A DNA stretch of 38,347 nucleotides from Solirubrobacterales bacterium (GTDB lineage: Bacteria > Actinomycetota > Thermoleophilia > Solirubrobacterales > Solirubrobacteraceae). The notes beneath the pieces were generated by a model that was given only the letters and a program-made list of their open reading frames with translations, had not been told where the DNA came from and ran no database searches. Shown one piece after another: positions 34,032 to 38,347 of this stretch. Where the stretch lies: the NCBI GenBank assembly GCA_003151895.1, contig PLYX01000084.1:1-38347 (forward strand), given 5' to 3'. The translations under genes were made by a program, and so were the position numbers. The number at the start of each line of letters is the position of its first letter. Positions within the stretch are counted from its first letter, which is position 1.

Positions 34032-35609
34032 TCACCGCTCCCAGGCGGGACAGGCGATCCGGAAGTCGCACAGCCCGCAGGCCGCCGGCGAGGGGGTCGG
34101 CTCGAAGCGCTGCGCGAGGATCGCCTCGCCGACCTCGGCAACGACCGTGGCGATCCAGTCGGGGTCCATCTCGGCGGATGGGACCGGCACCTTCAGGTTG
34201 TCGAGCACGTAGTAGTAGGAGAGGCGCTCCGCCTGCACCTCCCACGACTCGCGCGCCCCAACCGCGTAGAGCGAGAGCTGCACGTCGTCCTTCAGCTGCT
34301 CGGCGGTCTTCGGGCGCGAGGTCTTGTAGTCGATCAGCTCGTACTGACCGTCGGGAAGCTTGTCGACGCGGTCGACGCGGCCGCGCAGATGGTGCGGCCC
34401 GAGCTTGAACGAGAACGAGCGCTCGAACCAGACCGGCTCGGCCTCGTGCGCCTCCAGCCGCTGGTGGTAGAGCACGAGCGCGGCGCGGGCCTTGGTGTGC
34501 AGTTCGCGCTCCTTGTCGCTGTCGCCGAAGCCGCCGCGCCGCCAGCACGCCTCGAACAGCTCCATCATCTGCTGCACCGTGGTGTGCTGGCCGATCGGCG
34601 ATCCCATCGATCGCCGATCGGTGGCGTGATAGCGCTCGAGCACCTGGTGCACGGCGATCCCGAAGCGCTGGTGCAGCGTCTGCTCGGAGGGGATCTTCAG
34701 GACACGCCCGAACTTGTAGCGCAGCGGACAGCTCCTGTACGTGTCGATGTCCGATGCCGACAGCACGAGACCGTCGCCGCGCCGCGGCAGGAAGGCCTGC
34801 AGCGAGGGTTCCTCGCGCCGCGCGAATGCGCTCTGCACGGACGTTGCCACGGCCGGCCGAGCGGTGTCGCCGCCGCCCTCGGGCTCGCCCCGCTCGGCCG
34901 GGGCACCGCCGCGGAACGCGGTGGTCAGCGTGTCGTCGAGCGTGGAGGTCTGAAAGATCTCGCGCTGCAGCGGCGTGCAGGCGGCGAGCAGGCGCTGGTT
35001 GATGTCCGCCAGCGCCTCGGCCACGCTCTGACCGGGCGGGCGCTCCTTCAGCGCGGCGAGCTTCACGAGCTCCAGATAGCGCACCACGCCGTGGGAGATG
35101 TCGAGGTCGGTGTCGAGTCGCAGCTCTCCGAGGCGACCCGCGATCCGCGTGGCCCCCCCGAGCACCTCCTCGCGCATCAACTCGACCGTCGCCTCCAGCG
35201 TCTGCGCTCGTGCCTCGGAGATCGTCTCGCCTCCGAGCAGCCTCGCCTCCGAGGCGGCGGTCAGCTCGGATGTCAACTCCTGCGGACTGCACCCCAGGCG
35301 CGGGCGCAGCGCCTCGAACGCGCTCGCCGCTTCACGGTGCAACGCCTGGAAGCGCGCGATCCGCTCGCGCGCCTCGGGCGGCATCTGCGGCGACTCGACG
35401 GCCGGCCCGAGCGCGGCAACCATGTCGAGCTTCGCCTTGCGCGCAACCTGCACCACCCGCGCGATGTCCAGGAGACGCAACTCGACCGGGGGGCGCCCCA
35501 GCGCGCGCACGACCGCCGCCGAGTCGCGTGGATCGCTCAGCAGGCGCACCCACGCGAGCACGTCGCGCGCGGCCGCGCGCTCGAAGAACTCGATCCCAGA
35601 GGCGGCCAC
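34032..35609 (-). CDS. UvrD-like helicase relative lacking motor motifs, with C-terminal Fe-S PD-(D/E)XK nuclease
   Basis: The 525-residue frame opens GIEFFERAAARDVLAWVRLL, which in full-length UvrD/AddA-like proteins lies well inside the chain. The whole 1A motor with Walker A and motifs II-III is absent. A second gap removes the motif V-VI region: FEALRPRLG jumps to EARAQTLEATVELMREEVLG with no HAAKGLE or MTRA motif. After that the frame is intact: LRLDTDLDISHGVVRYLELV, LVLSASDIDTYRSCPLRYKF, FGIAVHQVLERYH, GRVDRVDKLPDGQYELIDYK and ACGLCDFRIACP. D, E-x-K and four cysteines of a Cas4/AddB-type 4Fe-4S nuclease are all kept. GTG at 35609 is preceded by TATGCT. It is either a domesticated nuclease or a gene in early decay. 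Confidence 0.75.
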   Translation of the reverse strand: MAASGIEFFERAAARDVLAWVRLLSDPRDSAAVVRALGRPPVELRLLDIARVVQVARKAKLDMVAALGPAVESPQMPPEARERIARFQALHREAASAFEALRPRLGCSPQELTSELTAASEARLLGGETISEARAQTLEATVELMREEVLGGATRIAGRLGELRLDTDLDISHGVVRYLELVKLAALKERPPGQSVAEALADINQRLLAACTPLQREIFQTSTLDDTLTTAFRGGAPAERGEPEGGGDTARPAVATSVQSAFARREEPSLQAFLPRRGDGLVLSASDIDTYRSCPLRYKFGRVLKIPSEQTLHQRFGIAVHQVLERYHATDRRSMGSPIGQHTTVQQMMELFEACWRRGGFGDSDKERELHTKARAALVLYHQRLEAHEAEPVWFERSFSFKLGPHHLRGRVDRVDKLPDGQYELIDYKTSRPKTAEQLKDDVQLSLYAVGARESWEVQAERLSYYYVLDNLKVPVPSAEMDPDWIATVVAEVGEAILAQRFEPTPSPAACGLCDFRIACPAWER

Positions 35610-35615
35610 AGTCCA

Positions 35616-35621
35616 AGCATA
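35616..35621 (-). promoter_or_regulatory. -10 box TATGCT for the nuclease gene
   Basis: On the minus strand TATGCT is followed by 6 bases and GTG at 35609. No good -35 box is seen. The geometry predicts a leaderless message and supports the short start. Confidence 0.35.
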
Positions 35622-35655
35622 CGAGCGGACCAGCCCCCAGGTAGTCCATATCACC

Positions 35656-35686
35656 GGTATCGCCGCCCGTCAGGGCGGCCGATACC
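35656..35686. other. 13-bp inverted repeat between divergent genes
   Basis: GGTATCGCCGCCC and GGGCGGCCGATACC pair with one bulged C and a 4-base GTCA loop. The element lies between the nuclease gene (-) and the metalloprotease gene (+), just upstream of the TGGACA -35 box of the latter. It may be an operator or a hairpin. Confidence 0.65.
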
Positions 35687-35713
35687 TGGACACCTTATAT
35701 ATGTGCGTACGCT
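35687..35713 (+). promoter_or_regulatory. Leaderless promoter of the DUF2342 metalloprotease
   Basis: TGGACA (35687-35692), 15 bases, then TACGCT (35708-35713) are followed by 6 bases and ATG at 35720. The -35 hexamer is the same TGGACA seen before the PAC2 gene. Confidence 0.45.
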
Positions 35714-35719
35714 CTGAGT

Positions 35720-36808
35720 ATGGACGGCATCGACTGGAACGTGGCTCAGAAGGTTGGCGAGATGCTCGCCGGCGGCAGTCCGTACCTCGGCTCGGACGCC
35801 GGCGGCGTGCAGCCGCTCGCCGAGCAGTTCGCCGCCCGCGTGAGCGCCTACACCGGATTGACGCTCCCCGAGAGCTTGCCGCCGATCGAGCTCGTGGACC
35901 GTCCGGCCTGGATTGAAGCCAACATCGCGACGATGCGCCCGCTGCTCGAGCCGCTCAGCGAGCGCCTCGGCCGCGGCTCGGGCCCGCTCGCGCCGGCGAT
36001 GCGCTCGATCACGCAACTGCTGCTCGGCGCCCAGATGGGCGCGGTCACGGGGATGCTCTCCCAGCGCGTGCTCGGCCAGTACGACATCGCTCTGCTCGAC
36101 CCGGCTCGGCCTCCACGCCTACTGCTGCTCGCGCCGAACATCGCGCAGGCCGCGCGCAATCTCTCACTCGACCGCGAGGAGTTCACCGCGTGGGTGGCGA
36201 TCCACGAGGTCACGCACGCCGTCCAGTTCGGCGGAGCGCCGTGGCTGCGCGGGCACCTCGCCGGGCTGTTGCGCGAGTTGATCGACGGCATGCAGGTGAG
36301 CGTCGGGCTCCCCCATTCGGGGACCCCCCATGGCGGGGGGCAGGCAGGCGGCCGCGCGCTGCGGATCCCCGACGCGTCCGACCTGCGCACGCTCGCGCAG
36401 CGCCTGCGCGGCGGCGAGCTGCTGCGCCTCGGACTCGGCGAGGACCGCTGGGCGCTGGTGGAGCGCATGCAGGCCACGATGTCGTTGATCGAGGGTCACG
36501 CCGAGCACGTGATGGACGCCGTCGGCGCCGAGGAGCTGCCCACGCTCGAGCGCATGCGCTCCGCGATGAACCGCCGGCGGCGCGATCGCGGCTGGCCGTG
36601 GCGGATCCTCGAGCGGCTGCTCGGCCTGGAGATGAAGATGCGCCAGTACGAGATCGGACGCAGCTTCTGCGACGAGGTCGTCGCGCAGGCAGGGCGGCAG
36701 GCCCTCACCGTGGCGTGGAGCTCGGCGGAGATGCTGCCGAGCACGAGCGAGCTGGAGCACCCAGAGCTGTGGCTCGCACGAACACATGTTCCATCTGTCA
36801 CAAGCTAG
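35720..36808 (+). CDS. DUF2342 family zinc-dependent metalloprotease-like protein (zincin)
   Basis: The 362-residue protein opens MDGIDWNVAQKVGEMLAGG and carries a zincin motif AIHEVTHAVQF with HEVTH at 162-166. The second zinc-side motif LIEGHAEHVMDAVG lies about 93 residues later, giving the third ligand. It belongs to the Zincin_2/F420-biosynthesis-associated group, universal in actinobacteria and of unproven substrate. The segment LPHSGTPHGGGQAGGR (about 195-210) is a Gly/His-rich insertion. The C terminus ends in ARTHVPSVTS. The last 10 codons contain the first LexA-box-like sequence (36779-36792). It starts 111 bases from the divergent nuclease gene. Confidence 0.9.
   Translation: MDGIDWNVAQKVGEMLAGGSPYLGSDAGGVQPLAEQFAARVSAYTGLTLPESLPPIELVDRPAWIEANIATMRPLLEPLSERLGRGSGPLAPAMRSITQLLLGAQMGAVTGMLSQRVLGQYDIALLDPARPPRLLLLAPNIAQAARNLSLDREEFTAWVAIHEVTHAVQFGGAPWLRGHLAGLLRELIDGMQVSVGLPHSGTPHGGGQAGGRALRIPDASDLRTLAQRLRGGELLRLGLGEDRWALVERMQATMSLIEGHAEHVMDAVGAEELPTLERMRSAMNRRRRDRGWPWRILERLLGLEMKMRQYEIGRSFCDEVVAQAGRQALTVAWSSAEMLPSTSELEHPELWLARTHVPSVTS
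36779..36792. promoter_or_regulatory. LexA/SOS-box-like sequence 1
   Basis: CGAACACATGTTCC matches CGAAC-R-N-R-Y-GTTC, the LexA (DinR) box known from Gram-positive bacteria, at every defined position. It lies in the last codons of the metalloprotease gene. It is the exact reverse complement of the site at 36888-36901. Confidence 0.6.
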
Positions 36809-36887
36809 TACAGATTCATAGCCATTCTTTACAGGGTCTTCACCCGCGCTTGAGATCCGCGTGTAACGATCTCTTCGAGACGGGTTA

Positions 36888-36901
36888 GGAACATGTGTTC
36901 G
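36888..36901. promoter_or_regulatory. LexA/SOS-box-like sequence 2, overlapping the promoter of the histone-like gene
   Basis: GGAACATGTGTTCG reads as CGAACACATGTTCC on the opposite strand, a full match to the LexA box. It ends 4 bases before the TAGAGT -10 box at 36906-36911. Bound LexA would therefore cover the promoter of the gene at 36963. Confidence 0.65.
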
Positions 36902-36905
36902 GTGC

Positions 36906-36911
36906 TAGAGT
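36906..36911 (+). promoter_or_regulatory. -10 box TAGAGT of the histone-like gene
   Basis: TAGAGT lies 51 bases before the ATG at 36963. The -35 area is covered by the second LexA-box-like site and has no strong hexamer. Actinobacterial promoters are often -10 dominated. Confidence 0.45.
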
Positions 36912-36962
36912 CGGCATCGACCAGAACAAATGTGCCCCCAGCAAACAGGAGCCCCCCTCCAG

Positions 36963-37346
36963 ATGCCAACAGCGAAGACAACTTCCCCCAAGCCCCGCGC
37001 GACCGCCGCCCCCAAGCGCTCCACGACCGCTCCAAAGCGCGCCGCGGCCGCCTCCAAGCCGTCGAGCACGGCCGAGCGCGCCGTCCTGATCCCCGTCGGC
37101 GCGGCCCTGATCGCCCGTGAGCGGGTGCTCGCAGGCGTGAACGACACGATCGCCAACTACAACAGCACCTCCAAAGCCTCCGCCCAGCTGCGCAAGTTCG
37201 AGCGGCGCGGCAACACCGCTCGCAACCGACTCGAGCGCGAGGTCCGCAAGACGCGCGTCCGCGTCGAGCGTGAGCTGCGCCAGCGCCGGCGCGACGGCGA
37301 AGAGCTCGCGGAGCGTGTCCAGGAGCGCATCCTGAACCTCGTCTAG
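36963..37346 (+). CDS. Small basic protein: Lys/Ala/Pro-rich histone-H1-like N terminus plus coiled coil
   Basis: This 127-residue protein starts with about 38 residues of Lys, Ala, Pro, Ser and Thr (KTTSPKPRATAAPKRSTTAP, KRAAAASKPSS). That composition matches bacterial histone-H1-like tails and suggests binding to DNA. The remainder is helical and highly charged: AVLIPVGAALIARERVLAGV, LRKFERRGNTARNRLEREVR and KTRVRVERELRQRRRDGEEL, which reads as a coiled coil. The central VLIPVGAALIARERV is faintly like phasin or polyhydroxyalkanoate granule proteins, which also end with helices. An AGGAG lies 12 bases before ATG 36963. Two LexA-box-like sites lie upstream, the second on the promoter, so induction by DNA damage is predicted. 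The hairpin at 37351-37387 and a strong terminator follow. Confidence 0.75.
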   Translation: MPTAKTTSPKPRATAAPKRSTTAPKRAAAASKPSSTAERAVLIPVGAALIARERVLAGVNDTIANYNSTSKASAQLRKFERRGNTARNRLEREVRKTRVRVERELRQRRRDGEELAERVQERILNLV

Positions 37347-37350
37347 CAAC

Positions 37351-37387
37351 TTCCCCCGTCCCGAGCAGGAGAGATCGGGAACGGGAA
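37351..37387 (+). terminator. Imperfect hairpin after the histone-like gene
   Basis: TTCCCCCGTCCCGA pairs with TCGGGAACGGGAA around a 10-base loop, with two unpaired bases. It begins 4 bases after the stop. No T run follows. Confidence 0.4.
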
Positions 37388-37390
37388 GGT

Positions 37391-37418
37391 CTGCCGGCCT
37401 CATATATCCCGCCGGCAG
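37391..37418 (+). other. Second hairpin, 8-bp stem
   Basis: CTGCCGGC and GCCGGCAG pair around a 12-base AT-rich loop (CTCATATATCCC). The purpose is unclear; it forms part of a tandem hairpin series before the mrp gene. Confidence 0.4.
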
Positions 37419-37440
37419 TAGAAGCACCCTCTCCTCCCTC

Positions 37441-37484
37441 GCCGGCGGGGCGATCCCCATCGCCCCGCCGGCACTTTCTTCTCT
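37441..37484 (+). terminator. Strong intrinsic terminator before mrp
   Basis: GCCGGCGGGGCGAT (37441-37454) and ATCGCCCCGCCGGC (37459-37472) form a perfect 14-bp stem with a CCCC loop. ACTTTCTTCTCT follows as the U-rich tail. Confidence 0.8.
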
Positions 37485-37502
37485 GCGACAATGCGAGCAG
37501 AC

Positions 37503-38347
37503 ATGAACGCAGACGAAGTCCTCAAGGCTCTGGAGGTCGTGATCGACCCGGAGCTGCGCCGCTCGATCGTCGAGCTCGAGATGGTGCGCTCGATCGACAT
37601 CTCCGAGAACGGGGTGGTCGACGTGACCGTGTCGCTCACGACGGCCGGTTGCCCGATCAAGGGCCACTTCCAGACGTCTGTCGCCGAAGCCGTGGCGGTG
37701 CTCGACGGCGTCACGCACGTGAACGTCTACTTCGACGTGCTGAGCGACAGCGAGAAGGGCGCCCTGCAGCAGAAGCTCGGGCGCGCCAGCCTGCCCGACG
37801 GGGCGCTCGCGGAGGTGTCGAACGTGCTCTGCATCGGCTCGGGCAAGGGCGGCGTGGGCAAGTCCACGCTGACCGCCAACCTGGCGGCCGCGCTCACCGC
37901 CGACGGCAAGCGCGTCGGCATCCTTGACGCCGACGTGTGGGGGTATTCGATCCCGCGCATGTATGGCCTCGGCGCTACGCGCCCACCGGTCTCCGAGCAG
38001 CGCAAGATCGTGCCCCTGGAGTCGCACGGCGTGAAGGTCATGTCGATCGGCTTCTTCGTCGAGGAGGACGCCGCCGTGGTGTGGCGCGGGCCGATGCTCC
38101 ACAAGGCGCTCAACCAGTTCCTGCAGGACGTCGAATGGGGTGCGCTCGACTACCTCTTGATCGACCTGCCACCCGGCACCGGCGACGTGTCGATGACGCT
38201 CGCACAGCTGCTCCCTCAGGCGCAGTTCGTGATCGTCACGACCCCGCAGCCCACCGCCCAGAAGGTGGCGCGGCGCTCGGCTGAGATGGCCAACAAGGTG
38301 TCGCTTGAGATCTGCGGCGTGATCGAGAACATGTCCGGCTTCACGAC
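37503..38347 (+). CDS. mrp: Mrp/ApbC (NBP35) family iron-sulfur carrier ATPase, 3' truncated by window
   Basis: 281 complete codons are visible before the window ends. An N-terminal MIP18/DUF59 domain (residues 1-95: MNADEVLKALEVVIDPELRR, VSLTTAGCPIKGHFQTSVAE) leads into the P-loop domain with deviant Walker A GSGKGGVGKST (about 118-128). ILDADVWGYSIPRMYGL, YLLIDLPPGTGDVSMTLAQL and VTTPQPTAQKVARRSAEM follow. Mrp proteins assemble and deliver 4Fe-4S clusters, using ATP. The CxxC that binds the cluster lies beyond the window. ATG at 37503 follows the terminator; GACAAT (37487-37492) 10 bases upstream may be a -10 box. Confidence 0.94.
   Translation, partial: MNADEVLKALEVVIDPELRRSIVELEMVRSIDISENGVVDVTVSLTTAGCPIKGHFQTSVAEAVAVLDGVTHVNVYFDVLSDSEKGALQQKLGRASLPDGALAEVSNVLCIGSGKGGVGKSTLTANLAAALTADGKRVGILDADVWGYSIPRMYGLGATRPPVSEQRKIVPLESHGVKVMSIGFFVEEDAAVVWRGPMLHKALNQFLQDVEWGALDYLLIDLPPGTGDVSMTLAQLLPQAQFVIVTTPQPTAQKVARRSAEMANKVSLEICGVIENMSGFT

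Overview
The window is high-GC DNA read as an actinobacterial chromosome, most likely of the class Thermoleophilia (Solirubrobacterales or a relative). The indications are GC-rich codon use, GTG and TTG starts, -10-only or leaderless promoters, a PAC2 protein, a DUF2342 zincin, an AlkB/rubredoxin pair, a UvrD/PD-(D/E)XK relative, and secreted repeat proteins with lysine/cysteine-rich basic tails. This is inferred from protein families; no rRNA or complete tRNA is present.

Layout. 1-5.8 kb: tail of a methylmalonyl-CoA mutase, an arylsulfotransferase-like secreted protein, an alkB-rubredoxin alkane hydroxylation operon with a decayed TetR gene beside it, a small membrane protein and a double winged-helix regulator. 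5.9-9.07 kb: a worn accessory island with a serine-recombinase relic, an intact AbiEi/AbiEii-type toxin-antitoxin pair under a near-consensus promoter, a PIN-toxin relic, an excisionase-like HTH protein and a 25-nt tRNA 3' fragment at the right edge. 9.07-21.5 kb: mostly housekeeping and lipid metabolism genes (CurA-type oxidoreductase, acyl-CoA dehydrogenase, aquaporin with an NPV box, VOC dioxygenase, orphan VbhA-like antitoxin, methyltransferase plus sensor-like lipoprotein, PilB ATPase, YhaM-like HD nuclease divergent from a PAC2 protein, and a SurA-N/PEBP fusion lipoprotein).

21.5-25.7 kb: two AAA/DUF4143 ATPases. Each is preceded by its own set of short direct repeats, including a 23-bp-periodic array before the second. 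The second ATPase lies between a complete TetR-winged-helix gene and a roughly 160-bp duplicate of that regulator's 3' end. 25.7-33.9 kb: a lower-GC operon of three large secreted proteins running into the TetR-winged-helix gene. It appears to be driven by a strong promoter at about 33.87 kb through a leader of about 475 nt, rich in hairpins, with an (AG)14 simple repeat.

34.0-38.3 kb: a helicase/nuclease relative that has lost its motor motifs but keeps an Fe-S PD-(D/E)XK nuclease domain; a divergent DUF2342 metalloprotease; a small basic, histone-H1-like coiled-coil gene whose promoter carries two LexA/SOS-box matches; and the start of an Mrp/ApbC P-loop ATPase. The best candidates for something undescribed are the repeat-flanked DUF4143 ATPase/TetR-wHTH locus joined to the secreted-protein operon, and the putative SOS-controlled histone-like gene.
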